From CAZWDL01 sp964632995 (GTDB lineage Bacteria; Bacteroidota; Bacteroidia; Chitinophagales; Saprospiraceae): a stretch of DNA of 64,000 nucleotides. Of the stretch, positions 27,794-37,324 are shown piece after piece. A program made the translations under genes and the position numbers. The notes under the pieces were generated by a model. It was not told the origin of the DNA, did not search any database, and saw only the letters and a list, made by a program, of their open reading frames with translations. The stretch spans positions 1 through 64,000 of the forward strand of contig CAZWDL010000018.1 in NCBI GenBank assembly GCA_964632995.1, in the 5' to 3' direction. How positions within the stretch are numbered: the stretch's first letter is position 1; each line of letters opens with the position of its first letter.

Positions 27794-28303
27794 TCACGGG
27801 TTTTCAGGTTTTTTAAAGGTGAGATCAAGCATGCGCAGACGGCGGCGTTTGCCGAAGCGTACAGTTTTTTTGGCCAGGAAGCGTTGAACGACCAACCCCA
27901 GTCCGATAGCCACGCCACTGACGATGGCGTCGGAGCTTCGGTAATTGGTGTCAGGGTCGCCGTCGGTGATCGTACCGATGAGTGCGAAGCCCGACCAGGC
28001 CGCTCCAAAGGTGTAGAGGGAAATGCCGACGGGCCCCGACCAGGAGCGATTATAGCGAAAGGCTTCAATGTCGTTCATGTTGATATAGCGATCCTCCAGG
28101 GCGATGATCTCCCGGTCGACGATCAGGTCGTCGATGTAGCCCTGATACCAGATATCATCTCCCTCCAGCTTGTACTTTATTTTCTGGCCTATGAATAGCT
28201 TTTTGGTTTTCGAGCTACCGTATTTCTCGATTTGCAGTATCTTCTGGGTCAGGCCGGGACTCAGCATGCCGATAGAGCAGAGTAGGAAAAAGATAATGCG
28301 CAT
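27794..28303 (-). CDS. hypothetical exported/membrane protein
   Basis: The 169-residue product has an N-terminal signal peptide (IIFFLLCSIGMLSPGLTQ) and a strand-rich domain (KLFIGQKIKYKLEGDDIWYQG, IVDREIIALEDRYINM). Two short hydrophobic segments (VGISLYTFGAAWSGFALIG and IVSGVAIGLGLVVQRF) and a basic tail follow. The type occurs in many Bacteroidota genomes, but no function is known to me. rnpA lies 68 bases upstream on the same strand. Confidence 0.65.
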   Translation of the reverse strand: MRIIFFLLCSIGMLSPGLTQKILQIEKYGSSKTKKLFIGQKIKYKLEGDDIWYQGYIDDLIVDREIIALEDRYINMNDIEAFRYNRSWSGPVGISLYTFGAAWSGFALIGTITDGDPDTNYRSSDAIVSGVAIGLGLVVQRFLAKKTVRFGKRRRLRMLDLTFKKPENP

Positions 28304-28371
28304 GATGGTTGATTTCTTCTTAATACGTTTGGTCCCCCCCGGCAGTTCTGAATACGGGTATTTTATTGATA

Positions 28372-28776
28372 TCAGCGTCGTTTTCGGTATTGTTTGGCGA
28401 ATCGCCGGATCAGCTTGTACATGGCCCCTTCGATTTGAGCAAAAGGCAGTTCTTCCGCGGCGATATACAATACCATGAAGGCAATCTGTTGCTCCTCGTC
28501 CTGTAGGGCCCGGTATAAATGATGCTTATTCAACCGGTAGGCTTCGCGAAGCATTCGCCGGATCCGGTTTCGGTCGACAGCCCGTTTGAATTTGCGCTTT
28601 GGAACGCTCAGCGCAAACTGAGCAGGATAAGAGCTTTGGCGGTTCTCCACGGGCAACCAAACCAGCCGCAGGGGATACTGGGCAAAACTGTTTCCCTGCT
28701 TGAACAGCGCCTGAATGATCTTTCGGCTTTTTAAGCGCTCGGCCTTTTCAAAACTAAAATCCGGCATCTGATTCAA
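28372..28776 (-). CDS. rnpA: ribonuclease P protein component
   Basis: This basic, 134-residue protein has the RnpA signature LSVPKRKFKRAVDRNRIRRMLREAY split over residues about 58-82, plus FEKAERLKSRKIIQALF at the start. It binds the catalytic RNA of RNase P and matures tRNA 5' ends. rpmH, the usual upstream neighbour, is not found in the 252 bases upstream, which instead hold two small palindromes (ACTCGAT/ATCGAGT at 28787-28814 and AACTCCG/CGGAGTT near 28850). Confidence 0.92.
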   Translation of the reverse strand: MNQMPDFSFEKAERLKSRKIIQALFKQGNSFAQYPLRLVWLPVENRQSSYPAQFALSVPKRKFKRAVDRNRIRRMLREAYRLNKHHLYRALQDEEQQIAFMVLYIAAEELPFAQIEGAMYKLIRRFAKQYRKRR

Positions 28777-29028
28777 AACTAATTAAACTCGATAATCTTT
28801 TAGTAAGATCGAGTAAAATACTGAAGTTTAAACCAGATCATAGTCAAACTCCGGGAATTTCGGAGTTGGCAAAAAAAATAAATTTTTCTCATAAAATTTT
28901 ATGGAATTTTAAAAAATCCTGCGTCTTTATAATAAACAACTTTTTTACCCAACCTTTTCACCCACCCAACATCACGAGGCTTTTTCCTGCAATGGAATCT
29001 GATTTTTTCATTCTTCAATCGCAATTAG

Positions 29029-29295
29029 ATGGAAAAGCCCAAGGTTTATTCAGAACGCATGCGCGGTCACGGCCGCCACCATTTCTTTGATGTACGCACT
29101 GCCGAGAACGGCGACAGCTACCTCACGCTCACCGCCAGCCAGAAGGACAAGGAGAAGGAAGGCGAATACAGGCAGGATCGCCTGATCGTTTTCGCCGAAG
29201 ATGTCGATGCCTTTTCCGCTGCGCTCGACCGCAGCGTCAAGCAGCTTCACGAACACCGTCTGAACGGAGCGATCAGCACCCCGCAATCCGGTTGA
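29029..29295 (+). CDS. DUF3276 PUR-domain nucleic-acid-binding protein
   Basis: This 88-residue protein shows the DUF3276 pattern of Bacteroidota: VYSERMRGHGRHHFFDVR, then DSYLTLTASQ and RQDRLIVFAEDVDAFSAAL. The fold is related to Pur-alpha domains, which bind single-stranded nucleic acid. It stands alone; the following 307 bases up to radC carry no gene and no clear structure. Confidence 0.85.
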   Translation: MEKPKVYSERMRGHGRHHFFDVRTAENGDSYLTLTASQKDKEKEGEYRQDRLIVFAEDVDAFSAALDRSVKQLHEHRLNGAISTPQSG

Positions 29296-29602
29296 GTATA
29301 CCGGATATTTAAGAGAAGCCCGGCCTGGTAAGAGAAGCCCTCGTGTAGCGCGCGTGATTGCGAAGCTGCCGTCAGAGGGAGGGAGGCTCGTGGGTTGTTG
29401 ACGTTATTTTCCGTTTCGTCCGAATACCTGCCCGCTGCCTTTTTTTGCTCAGCGACGGGAGCCTATCTTTCCCCTGATGAGCAAACCTTCCCAGGTTCCA
29501 GGCCGGTTCTTCTCACCCCGCTTTTTCGCGAGTAGTATTCCCTCAAGCTCCGGTTTGCAGGGGCGGCCTTCTTTTTCAACTATCTACAATGACCAGTGAT
29601 CC

Positions 29603-30310
29603 ATGAAACCAGTAAATACCTATCAATACAACCTATCCATCAAAGCCTGGGCCGAAGAAGACCGGCCGCGGGAGAAATTGCGCAGCAAGGGCAAACAAAG
29701 CCTTTCCGATGCCGAGTTGATCGCCATTCTGCTGGGATCGGGATCACGCTCGGAGAGCGCAGTAGGGCTGGCCAAACGCATCCTCAGCGGTGTGGACAAT
29801 AACCTCAGCGAGCTGGGGAAATGCTCGCTGGCCGAGTTCATGAAGTACAAGGGGATCGGAGAAGCCAAAGCCATCACCATAGCCGCCGCGCTGGAACTGG
29901 GACGCCGGCGGCAACTTTCCCAGGTGCGCGACCGGCCACAGGTACGCAGCAGCCGGGATGCTTTTCGCGCTATTGCTCCTCTGCTGGTCGATTTGCCGCA
30001 CGAGGAGTTCTGGATTCTGCTGCTCAACCGGGCCAACCGCGTGGTCGGGCGGGACCAGATCAGCCTGGGCGGGGTAACGGGAACCGTAGTGGATGCCAAG
30101 GTGCTGTTCCGCAAAGCTATCGAAGGTATGGCCTGCTCGATCATCCTTTGCCACAACCATCCCTCCGGCAACCTGCAACCGAGTCAGGCCGATATAGACC
30201 TGACCAAAAAACTTGCCCAGGCGGGCGTCACCCTCGATGTCCTGGTCCTCGATCACCTCATCATCACGGAAAAAGGATATTACAGCTTTGCCGATGAGGG
30301 GCTTCTTTAA
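29603..30310 (+). CDS. radC: RadC-family JAB/MPN-domain protein
   Basis: The 235-residue product has the N-terminal UPF0758 helix-hairpin-helix region (WAEEDRPREKL, LLGSGSRSESAVGLAKRIL, KYKGIGEAKAI). A C-terminal JAMM metalloprotease-like domain follows, with SLGGVTGTVVDAKVLFRKAI, LCHNHPSGNLQPSQADI and LDHLIITEKGYYSF. The HxH...D zinc ligands are intact. Despite the name, a direct DNA-repair role is not established. A small helix-turn-helix gene follows after 21 bases. Confidence 0.93.
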   Translation: MKPVNTYQYNLSIKAWAEEDRPREKLRSKGKQSLSDAELIAILLGSGSRSESAVGLAKRILSGVDNNLSELGKCSLAEFMKYKGIGEAKAITIAAALELGRRRQLSQVRDRPQVRSSRDAFRAIAPLLVDLPHEEFWILLLNRANRVVGRDQISLGGVTGTVVDAKVLFRKAIEGMACSIILCHNHPSGNLQPSQADIDLTKKLAQAGVTLDVLVLDHLIITEKGYYSFADEGLL

Positions 30311-30331
30311 ACGCCTAAAAATTCAGTCGCC

Positions 30332-30583
30332 GTGAAAATTGAACAATACATCCAACGCATTCAACAAATTGATAATATGATCCGCTGCCGACGCACCGGC
30401 AGCCCCGGCGAACTCGCCAGGCGAATGGGGATCTCGGAAAGCACTTTATACAAATACATCAGCTTTATGCGCGACTCGGGAGCACCCATCGCCTATTCCA
30501 AAAAAAGTCAGACCTATTACTATGAGCACCGGGTAGAGTTCAGCTACGGATTTTCTATAAAAGAAAAACCGATGAGTAATTGA
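30332..30583 (+). CDS. small helix-turn-helix protein
   Basis: This 83-residue protein begins at GTG. Residues 15-50 form a winged-helix-type DNA-binding motif (GSPGELARRMGISESTLYKYI), followed by DSGAPIAYSKKSQTYYYE, a wing-like hairpin. It resembles HTH_11-like domains without the usual effector domain. It sits 21 bases after radC and before a strong hairpin, so the two may share a transcript. Target unknown. Confidence 0.7.
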   Translation: MKIEQYIQRIQQIDNMIRCRRTGSPGELARRMGISESTLYKYISFMRDSGAPIAYSKKSQTYYYEHRVEFSYGFSIKEKPMSN

Positions 30584-31171
30584 TTTAACAGGGTTTTGCA
30601 CTCCAGCAGTGGTAGCACACCGGTATAGTCCGGTGCTTTTTCCCTGTTCCTGGGAGGGCGTGGCAAGGGCATTATAAATTTTTTGGGGTTGTCGTTGCCG
30701 CCGCGCCTTTCCCAGTTTTTTCAAGAACCGGAGGACTTGCTCCTTTGTGCGGCCTCTTGTCAGCGCAGCTAAAAGTTTGGACAATTCTGAAATCTACGCA
30801 AGTGCGCAAAGTTTCAAGTGCGCCTTTTTGGTCCAGCGCGCTATTTGCGCTGCGCCCTCTGCGCCTCAGCGCGGGGCCTCCTGTGAGCGTAGCGCGCAAA
30901 GGGCGTCTATGCTGTTGGGAAGCGGCACGCAGAGGCGCGAAGCACACAGCAACGTTTTATAAATTTTCTGCCGGCGGTACTATTGAAGCCGGAGCGAGGC
31001 GAAAGGGGGATCAGAGAAAGCAGGACAGGCAAGGAAAAAAATACATAGGCTCAACCATCTTTAGGCTGTCTTGTTGTTCAAAGATGTATTCTGTGAAGCC
31101 GGGCGGTTTCAGAGAATAGAAAATATGGATACCTTTGTCCATTTCTTGAACCTCCTTCAAATCATTCAATA
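30584..31171. other. gene-free stretch
   Basis: After the hairpin at 30587-30648, about 520 bases show no coding signal. Segments of short G+C-rich repeats (TGCGCCTCAGCGCGGGG, GCGCGCAAAGGGCG at about 30830-30910) look like degenerate repeats. The last 50 bases hold the promoter or leader of the ABC exporter. Confidence 0.4.
30587..30648 (+). terminator. nested hairpin behind radC-HTH
   Basis: The outer arms AACAGGG (30587-30593) and CCCTGTT (30642-30648) enclose an inner stem CACCGG (30618-30623) and CCGGTG (30630-30635), followed by CTTTTT. The inner stem with the T-run resembles an intrinsic terminator. Confidence 0.65.
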
Positions 31172-32941
31172 TTGGCTTCACTCGAGCGGAACAAGATTGA
31201 TTTTTACCTGTTGGGACGGGTGCTTCGTCAGGCGCGGCCTTACCGCAGCATTTTCATTGCGGCGGGCATGCTGGCTGTCATGCTGGCCCCGTTAGCCACT
31301 ATGCGTCCCTATCTGATCCAACGGATGGTCGACGATTATGTCTTCAATTTTGATATTCCGGGGCTGACCACAATCAGCATGCTTCTGGTTGGTCTGTTGT
31401 TTCTGGAAGCTATCCTGCAGTATTTTTTTATCTACTCTTCCAACCTGCTCGGCCAGTCGGTAATCCGCGATCTGCGGGTGCGTGTTTTCCAGCACCTGAC
31501 CGGTTTGCGCCTCTCGTACTTCGACCGCACGCCTATCGGTACATCCACTACCCGAACCATTAATGATATCGAGACGATTAACCAGGTCTTCTCCCAGGGT
31601 GTAATCACTATTATTGCCGATTTGCTGACGCTTTTCGCTGTTTTGGGCATCATGCTGATCACCAGCTGGCGGCTTACTCTGATCACCCTGACGACGATGC
31701 CCTTTCTGATCATCGCCAGCTATGTCTTTAAGGAAAAGGTGAAAAAGGCTTTTCAAAAGGTGCGTAGCCAGATCTCTCGGATGAATGCCTTTTTGCAGGA
31801 GCGTATCTCAGGCATGCGCATCGTTCAGATATTCAATGCCGAGGAAGATGAAATGGAGAAGTATAAAAAGATCAACCGCGAATACACGCAGGCCAACCTG
31901 GACTCCATTCTCTACTACGCGATTTTCTATCCGGTAGTGGAAATTATATCCGCCGCCTCTCTGGGGCTGATGGTCTGGTGGGGCGCCCGCGGCGTAATCA
32001 GCGGGGCGGAAGTGACCATCGGCGCGCTGGTCGCCTTCCCGATCTATCTGTCCATGCTGTTCCGGCCAATCCGTACGGTCGCCGACAAATTCAATACCCT
32101 GCAAATGGGACTCGTGGCCGCCGAGCGGGTGTTCAACGTCATTGATAAGGAAGACCGGATTGAAAACAGCGGAGATAAGCGGCCTGAAAAGCTGCAGGGA
32201 GCAATTGATTTTGAAAATGTTTTTTTCGCCTACAATGCCCGCGAATACGTGCTGCGTGATATCAGCTTCCGGATCAAAGCCGGCGAAACACTGGCCATCG
32301 TGGGGAGCACCGGTTCGGGGAAAACGACGATCATCAATCTGCTCAATCGCTTCTATGATATACAAAAAGGAACGATCCGCATCGATGATGAAAATATCCG
32401 GGATTACGAATTGCAGGCGCTGCGGCGCCGGATTGCAATGGTATTGCAGGATGTCTTCCTCTTTTCCGGCTCCGTAATGGAGAATATTACCCTGCGCGAC
32501 AGCGACATTACCCGCGAAGAAGTGATCGAATCGGCAAAAATGATCGGTGCGCATGAGTTCATCGAGAAGCTGCCGGGCGGCTACGACTATCAGGTGATGG
32601 AAAGAGGCGCCTCGCTTTCAATGGGACAGCGGCAGCTGATCTCCTTCGTGCGCGCGCTGGTATTTAAACCCGATATTCTCATCCTGGATGAAGCGACCTC
32701 CTCTATCGACCCCGAAACCGAGTCGGTCATCCAGTTTGCCATCGAAACCCTAATCGAGAAACGCACCTCCATCATCATCGCCCACCGGCTCTCGACGATC
32801 CGCCATGCCGATAACATCCTCGTTCTCGGTAAAGGCCAGATCAAAGAATTCGGCCCGCACGAAGAACTACTCAAAATTGAGGACGGCCACTACCGCCAAC
32901 TGTACGAAATGCAGTTCCTGGAAATGGTGGAAAAAGAGTAG
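31172..32941 (+). CDS. ABC exporter, fused permease-ATPase (MsbA-like)
   Basis: The 589-residue product has six membrane segments in residues about 20-310 (ABC_membrane type) and a nucleotide-binding domain. The latter shows Walker A VGSTGSGKTT, Q-loop MVLQDVFLFSGSV, signature SLSMGQRQL (LSMGQ instead of LSGGQ), Walker B ILILDEATSSID and IIIAHRLSTI. It probably works as a homo- or heterodimer exporting lipids or drugs; the substrate is not evident. The start is TTG at 31172, with no in-frame ATG upstream, so the true start is somewhat uncertain. Confidence 0.9.
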   Translation: MASLERNKIDFYLLGRVLRQARPYRSIFIAAGMLAVMLAPLATMRPYLIQRMVDDYVFNFDIPGLTTISMLLVGLLFLEAILQYFFIYSSNLLGQSVIRDLRVRVFQHLTGLRLSYFDRTPIGTSTTRTINDIETINQVFSQGVITIIADLLTLFAVLGIMLITSWRLTLITLTTMPFLIIASYVFKEKVKKAFQKVRSQISRMNAFLQERISGMRIVQIFNAEEDEMEKYKKINREYTQANLDSILYYAIFYPVVEIISAASLGLMVWWGARGVISGAEVTIGALVAFPIYLSMLFRPIRTVADKFNTLQMGLVAAERVFNVIDKEDRIENSGDKRPEKLQGAIDFENVFFAYNAREYVLRDISFRIKAGETLAIVGSTGSGKTTIINLLNRFYDIQKGTIRIDDENIRDYELQALRRRIAMVLQDVFLFSGSVMENITLRDSDITREEVIESAKMIGAHEFIEKLPGGYDYQVMERGASLSMGQRQLISFVRALVFKPDILILDEATSSIDPETESVIQFAIETLIEKRTSIIIAHRLSTIRHADNILVLGKGQIKEFGPHEELLKIEDGHYRQLYEMQFLEMVEKE

Positions 32942-33034
32942 AGAAACCGCAGAACAGAAGAACAGAAGAAGTGGACTTGGCCGGGATAAGCAGGGCAATG
33001 CCTGGCAGAACCTGGGAGGAACAAAAGAACATTT

Positions 33035-33071
33035 ACCCCGTGGAATAGTCGCTTTGTGAATTCCATGGGGT
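33035..33071. terminator. hairpin after the ABC exporter
   Basis: ACCCCGTGGAAT (33035-33046) pairs with ATTCCATGGGGT (33060-33071) with one G-T wobble and a 13-base loop. No clear T-run follows. It may terminate the exporter transcript. Confidence 0.5.
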
Positions 33072-33191
33072 TTATCCGTCCTGAGGAAAGAGGGCGTACT
33101 AGGCAGAATCAATATAGAGAACGGACCGGAACTATTACCAGGATAAACGATAAAACAAGACCATTATCACAGATCTCCGAATTATCAAAAC

Positions 33192-33223
33192 AACACAGGA
33201 AATTCCTCACCCTTTCCTGTGTT
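33192..33223. terminator. terminator overlapping the galE 3' end
   Basis: Perfect 11-bp arms AACACAGGAAA (33192-33202) and TTTCCTGTGTT (33213-33223) are followed by TCTTTTC on the plus strand. The galE stop lies in the loop. The convergent arrangement suggests it serves plus-strand and possibly minus-strand transcripts. Confidence 0.7.
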
Positions 33224-34229
33224 TCTTTTCCCAGGCCCAGGCCGTCCGCATGATATCATCGATGTCCCGTTGGGGCTCCCAGCCCAGCCGTTTTTTAGCC
33301 CGTTCGTAGTTGGCGTAGATCGCTACCACATCGCCGGCGCGGCGCTCGCCAATGGTGTAGTCCAGTGACTGGCCCGTGACCCGTTCGAAAGCGTGGATAG
33401 CTTCGAGAACGCTTACGCCTTCCCCGATGCCGAGATTGAATGTCTCGCAGCTTTCATAATTTTTTCCTTCCAGCAGATACTGTATAGCTTTGGTGTGCGC
33501 ATCGGCCAGGTCCATGACGTGAATATAATCGCGGATGGCGCTGCCGTCGCGGGTGTCGTAATCGTCGCCGAAGACGATCACCTCTTCCCGTTCGCCGATA
33601 GCGGTCTCGGTAATCACCGGGACGAGGTTGCTGGCCTTGTTGATGGGCGATTCGCCGATCTGGGCGCTTTCGTGCGCACCGGCCGGATTGAAGTAGCGCA
33701 GCAAAATGCTGTGCAATTCCGGAAAGGCGCGGGTGACGTCGCGAATGATGTTTTCTCCCATCTGCTTGCTGCGCCCATAGGGTGATTCCGCTTCCTGCCA
33801 AGGGGTATCCTCGGTAACGGGCAACTCATCGGCATTGCCGTACACGGAGCAGGAGGAAGAAAAGATGAGATGGGCTACACCGTAGTCCTTCATGCACTGA
33901 AGCACATTGAGCAGACTGTTGATGTTGTTATCAAAATAGCGGATGGGTTGAAAAACGGATTCTCCGACGTGCTTAAGCGCGGCGAAGTGGATAATGCCCT
34001 GGATGTCCTCCTCCTGATCGAAGAGGTTCCGCGTGGCTTTCAGGTCGCGCAGGTCGGTTTGGTAATTGCGTACGCGCTGCCCCGTGATGGCCTGTATGCC
34101 GTCGAGCACGGTTTCGCTGGAGTTGGACAGGTTGTCGGCCGAAACAACCTCAAAGCCTTTATCAATAAGATCCACGATGGTATGGCTGCCGATGTAGCCG
34201 CAACCGCCGGTAACGAGTATTTTACTCAT
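33207..34229 (-). CDS. galE: UDP-glucose 4-epimerase
   Basis: This 340-residue short-chain-type epimerase has the NAD-binding TGGCGYIGSHTIVDL, the active Ser in SSSCSVYGNA and the YxxxK pair in SPYGRSKQMGEN. The sugar-binding FNLGIGEGVSVLE is also present. It interconverts UDP-glucose and UDP-galactose, feeding polysaccharide synthesis. It diverges from cysQ and the O-antigen ligase/glycosyltransferase group. Confidence 0.95.
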   Translation of the reverse strand: MSKILVTGGCGYIGSHTIVDLIDKGFEVVSADNLSNSSETVLDGIQAITGQRVRNYQTDLRDLKATRNLFDQEEDIQGIIHFAALKHVGESVFQPIRYFDNNINSLLNVLQCMKDYGVAHLIFSSSCSVYGNADELPVTEDTPWQEAESPYGRSKQMGENIIRDVTRAFPELHSILLRYFNPAGAHESAQIGESPINKASNLVPVITETAIGEREEVIVFGDDYDTRDGSAIRDYIHVMDLADAHTKAIQYLLEGKNYESCETFNLGIGEGVSVLEAIHAFERVTGQSLDYTIGERRAGDVVAIYANYERAKKRLGWEPQRDIDDIMRTAWAWEKKHRKG

Positions 34230-34437
34230 GTATTTTGTTTTTTTGTTTCCACTTGTCTTGACGAATAAAGTTTAAATCACTGTTTTAAGTTACTGGCATA
34301 AATACGAAAAATATGCATCAATGTTCCATTTTCCGGGTTTCAAGAATGAGCCTGGATGTTGCTTTTGCACCTCAAAAGGTGATTTTTGTAAAGACTCTTA
34401 ATACCTTTACGCAGCAATGTAAATAAAGTAAATACCG

Positions 34438-35229
34438 ATGAATTTAATACCGATTGCTGAAAAGGTGGGCGCTATCGCCCGCCGGGCGGGTGAAGCCGTT
34501 CTGGAAATTTACAACCAGGAGGAGGATTTTGAAGTAGAAAAAAAAGAAGACGATTCGCCGCTGACCAGGGCCGACCGAAAAGCCAACCAGGTCATTTGCG
34601 AAGGGTTGGAAGAACTGGACCTGGACTTCCCTGTGATTTCGGAAGAAAATAAAGAGATACCCTACGAACAACGCAAGGACTACGAGTATTTCTGGCTGGT
34701 TGATCCACTCGACGGCACCAAGGAATTTATCAAGCGTAACGGCGAGTTCACGATCAACATTGCGCTGATAAAGGGAGATCGTCCCGTATTGGGAGTAGTT
34801 TACGTTCCGGTGCCCGATGAGTTGTACTGGGCGGTCGATCGCGCCGGCGCCTTTATGGTGCAAAGAGGGGAAGTGCTTGAGCTACAGGCAGCGTCCTTCT
34901 GTATGTCGGATGAGGGCCTCAAAGTTGTCACCTCCCGTTCCCATCTCAATGATGCGACCAAGGACTTTGTGGATGAACTCGTGCAACCCGATACGGTCGC
35001 CAAGGGGAGCTCCCTCAAATTTATCGTGCTGGCCAAAGGCGGCGCGCACGTCTATCCTCGGCTCGGCCCCACGATGGAGTGGGATACCGGGGCTGCTCAG
35101 ATTATCCTCGAAGAAGCAGGGGGGAAAATACAGGTAGAGTCCTCGGGAGAGCCTTTGCGCTACAATAAAGAGAACTTGAAAAATCCTCACTTCATTGCCT
35201 ATGGTGACGTAGTGGGGGATGCAGCATAA
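34438..35229 (+). CDS. cysQ: 3'(2'),5'-bisphosphate nucleotidase CysQ
   Basis: The 263-residue inositol-monophosphatase-family enzyme has the metal-binding SEENK, LVDPLDGTKEFIKRNGEF and TMEWDTGAAQIILEEAGG motifs. CysQ removes the 3' phosphate from PAP made during sulfate assimilation or sulfotransfer. The stop overlaps the next gene by 11 bases, suggesting coupling to the polysaccharide genes, as in other genomes where cysQ-like genes sit in envelope clusters. Confidence 0.93.
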   Translation: MNLIPIAEKVGAIARRAGEAVLEIYNQEEDFEVEKKEDDSPLTRADRKANQVICEGLEELDLDFPVISEENKEIPYEQRKDYEYFWLVDPLDGTKEFIKRNGEFTINIALIKGDRPVLGVVYVPVPDELYWAVDRAGAFMVQRGEVLELQAASFCMSDEGLKVVTSRSHLNDATKDFVDELVQPDTVAKGSSLKFIVLAKGGAHVYPRLGPTMEWDTGAAQIILEEAGGKIQVESSGEPLRYNKENLKNPHFIAYGDVVGDAA

Positions 35230-36487
35230 ACAGATGAGAAAACTCCTCGGCGGCATAAATCATCAGTGGTTGGGGCTATTGTGCGTCGCAGGCGTGCTGG
35301 TGGGGATGCTTTTTTCACGCGTCCTGATGAGCATCGGCATGATCGGCTTACTGGTCAACGCCCTGATCAATGCCGACCTGAAGAGTAATTTCAGGCGCTT
35401 TATCGAAAATAAGGCTCTACTCGGGCTGACGGGCATTTTTCTTCTCTATCTGTTCAGTGGGCTGAACTCAGAGAATTTTGAATTCTGGGTAGAGCGACTG
35501 CGCATCAAGCTGCCTTTTCTGATTCTTCCTTTTGCTATCCTGGCCATCCCCCGCTTTCCGGCATCGGTATATTACCGGTTGCTTTATGCCTTCTTCTGGC
35601 TGATCGGAGGGCTTTGCCTGTTTTCGCTGGCTCAGTTTCTGCTGGATTACGAGGCCATTACCTACGGGTACCGGGCCGGCAAGGTAATGCCCACCGCGGT
35701 TATGCATATCCGCTTTAGTTTGATGACCGCTTATTGCGTGGCCATCGGTTGGCACCTGTTCCAAAAAGGCTTTTACCTGTGGTCGCCACAAGAGCGCTAC
35801 TGGACCCTGGGCGCCTCGGTATTTATGGCGGCCTACCTGCACGTGCTTGCTGTGCGCAGCGGCTTGCTGGCGCTGTACGGCGTACTGGCCTTTTTTCTGG
35901 TCAGGGAAGTCGTCCGCCGGCGAAAATACGCCCTTGGCCTGGGCATTGCGCTGCTGCTCGCCGGCACGGCCTATCTTTCTTACCGCTTTATCCCTACGCT
36001 AAAAAACAAAGTGAATTACACCTTATACAATTTACATCTTTTTGAGCGCAAGCAGGATTTATACCAGCTCTCCGATTCCTACCGCCTCGGGTCGATAGAG
36101 GCCGGCGTCGAGGTCGGGAACCGCCATTTCTGGACCGGGGTAGGAGTGGGGGATGTGCGAACGGAAGTCGATCAGTATTTCATTGCCCGCTACCCCAGTC
36201 TGGTAGGTCTGGACCTGATGCCGCACAACCAGTATGTCTTCGTCTATATGGCCACAGGTATACTGGGCTTGCTCTATTTTTTATGGGCTACCAGCTTCCC
36301 GTTGTATTTCCGGAAGGCCTACCGGGATCCGCTATTTGTGGCTTTCCATATCATTTTATTCCTGTCTTTTCTGGTGGAACACACGATTGAGACCCAATTG
36401 GGAACTGCCTTGTACCTCCTGTTTCTTCTGCTCGGAATACGCTACGGGGAAGAAGAATACCGGCGAACACAAAAAAGGAACAGATGA
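35219..36487 (+). CDS. O-antigen ligase/polymerase-like membrane protein
   Basis: This 422-residue protein has about ten membrane segments and, near residue 300-345, the large external loop typical of Wzy/WaaL proteins (GVGVGDVRTEVDQYF, LMPHNQYVFVYMATGILG). PHNQYV contains the conserved His of the family. It probably ligates or polymerises O-antigen or another surface glycan on the periplasmic face. It overlaps cysQ by 11 bases and the glycosyltransferase gene by 4. Confidence 0.85.
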   Translation: MQHKQMRKLLGGINHQWLGLLCVAGVLVGMLFSRVLMSIGMIGLLVNALINADLKSNFRRFIENKALLGLTGIFLLYLFSGLNSENFEFWVERLRIKLPFLILPFAILAIPRFPASVYYRLLYAFFWLIGGLCLFSLAQFLLDYEAITYGYRAGKVMPTAVMHIRFSLMTAYCVAIGWHLFQKGFYLWSPQERYWTLGASVFMAAYLHVLAVRSGLLALYGVLAFFLVREVVRRRKYALGLGIALLLAGTAYLSYRFIPTLKNKVNYTLYNLHLFERKQDLYQLSDSYRLGSIEAGVEVGNRHFWTGVGVGDVRTEVDQYFIARYPSLVGLDLMPHNQYVFVYMATGILGLLYFLWATSFPLYFRKAYRDPLFVAFHIILFLSFLVEHTIETQLGTALYLLFLLLGIRYGEEEYRRTQKRNR

Positions 36488-37260
36488 TCCGTATTTCGGC
36501 CGTCATTATAACGCTCAACGAGGAGAAAAATATCGTCGACTGCCTGGAAAGCATCGGGGCGGTAGCCGATGAGCTGCTGGTGGTCGATTCTTTTTCGACA
36601 GACGATACGGTGGCTCTGGCACGGCAGGCAGGCGCCAGGGTATTGCAGCATCCTTTCGAGGGGCACATGGAGCAACGCGCCTACAGCATTGCACAGGCAA
36701 AATACGAACGGGTGTTGGTCCTCGATGCCGATGAGCGCCTGTCCGGTGAGCTGCGTCGTTCTATCGCTGCAGTCCGGCAAAACTGGACACAAGACTGCTA
36801 CTGGTGCAAGCGGCTCAGCTATTTCGGCGGCCGCTGGATACGTCACGGCGCCTGGTATCCGGACCGCAAGATGCGCCTGTTCGATCGCCGCAAATACAAG
36901 ATCGGGGGCATCAACCCGCACGATCGATTAGAGCCGGCGGAGGGCGCTACGGAGGGAACCCTGGAAGGGGATATCCTGCACTATACCAATGAAAGTCTGG
37001 AAGACCGCGCCCGTACCGTCAACGCTTTCAGCTCTATCGCCGCGCGCGCCTACCACGAGCGAGGTAAAAGAGGAAGCATCTGGCGGCTATTGTTTAAACC
37101 CTTTTTTCGCTTTTTTGCGGAGTACTTCATCAAACGCGGTTTTCTCGACGGTTTCTACGGGTTTATCATCGCCCGCACCTCTTCTTATTACGTCTTTTTG
37201 CGGGAAGTTAAATTGCTGGCCATTGAACGCGGCGATGAAAAACCGCTTAAACAAAAGTAA
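36484..37260 (+). CDS. family 2 glycosyltransferase (WaaE/KdtX-like)
   Basis: The 258-residue product has the GT2 nucleotide-sugar fold: SAVIITLNEEKNIVDCLESIG, VVDSFSTDDTVALARQ, and LVLDADERLS with the metal-binding DxD. RLSYFGGRWIRHGAWYPDRK is characteristic of the lipopolysaccharide-core glucosyltransferase subgroup. The C-terminus has a short amphipathic, aromatic region likely to touch the membrane. It is translationally coupled to the ligase-like gene. Confidence 0.9.
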   Translation: MIRISAVIITLNEEKNIVDCLESIGAVADELLVVDSFSTDDTVALARQAGARVLQHPFEGHMEQRAYSIAQAKYERVLVLDADERLSGELRRSIAAVRQNWTQDCYWCKRLSYFGGRWIRHGAWYPDRKMRLFDRRKYKIGGINPHDRLEPAEGATEGTLEGDILHYTNESLEDRARTVNAFSSIAARAYHERGKRGSIWRLLFKPFFRFFAEYFIKRGFLDGFYGFIIARTSSYYVFLREVKLLAIERGDEKPLKQK

Positions 37261-37324
37261 GGCAGCATCAGGAGCGCCTTCGAAAAGTAAGAGACTCGTT
37301 TTTGTTAAACAAAAAATAAATGCT

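Noticed and set aside
28777..29028. rpmH upstream of rnpA
   Set aside because: I searched the minus strand for the short basic L34 sequence and found none; the region is A+T-rich with palindromes.
36989..37324. N-terminal extension of the methylmalonyl-CoA epimerase frame
   Set aside because: It overlaps the glycosyltransferase gene in another frame; the family begins at MIRLEHIG.
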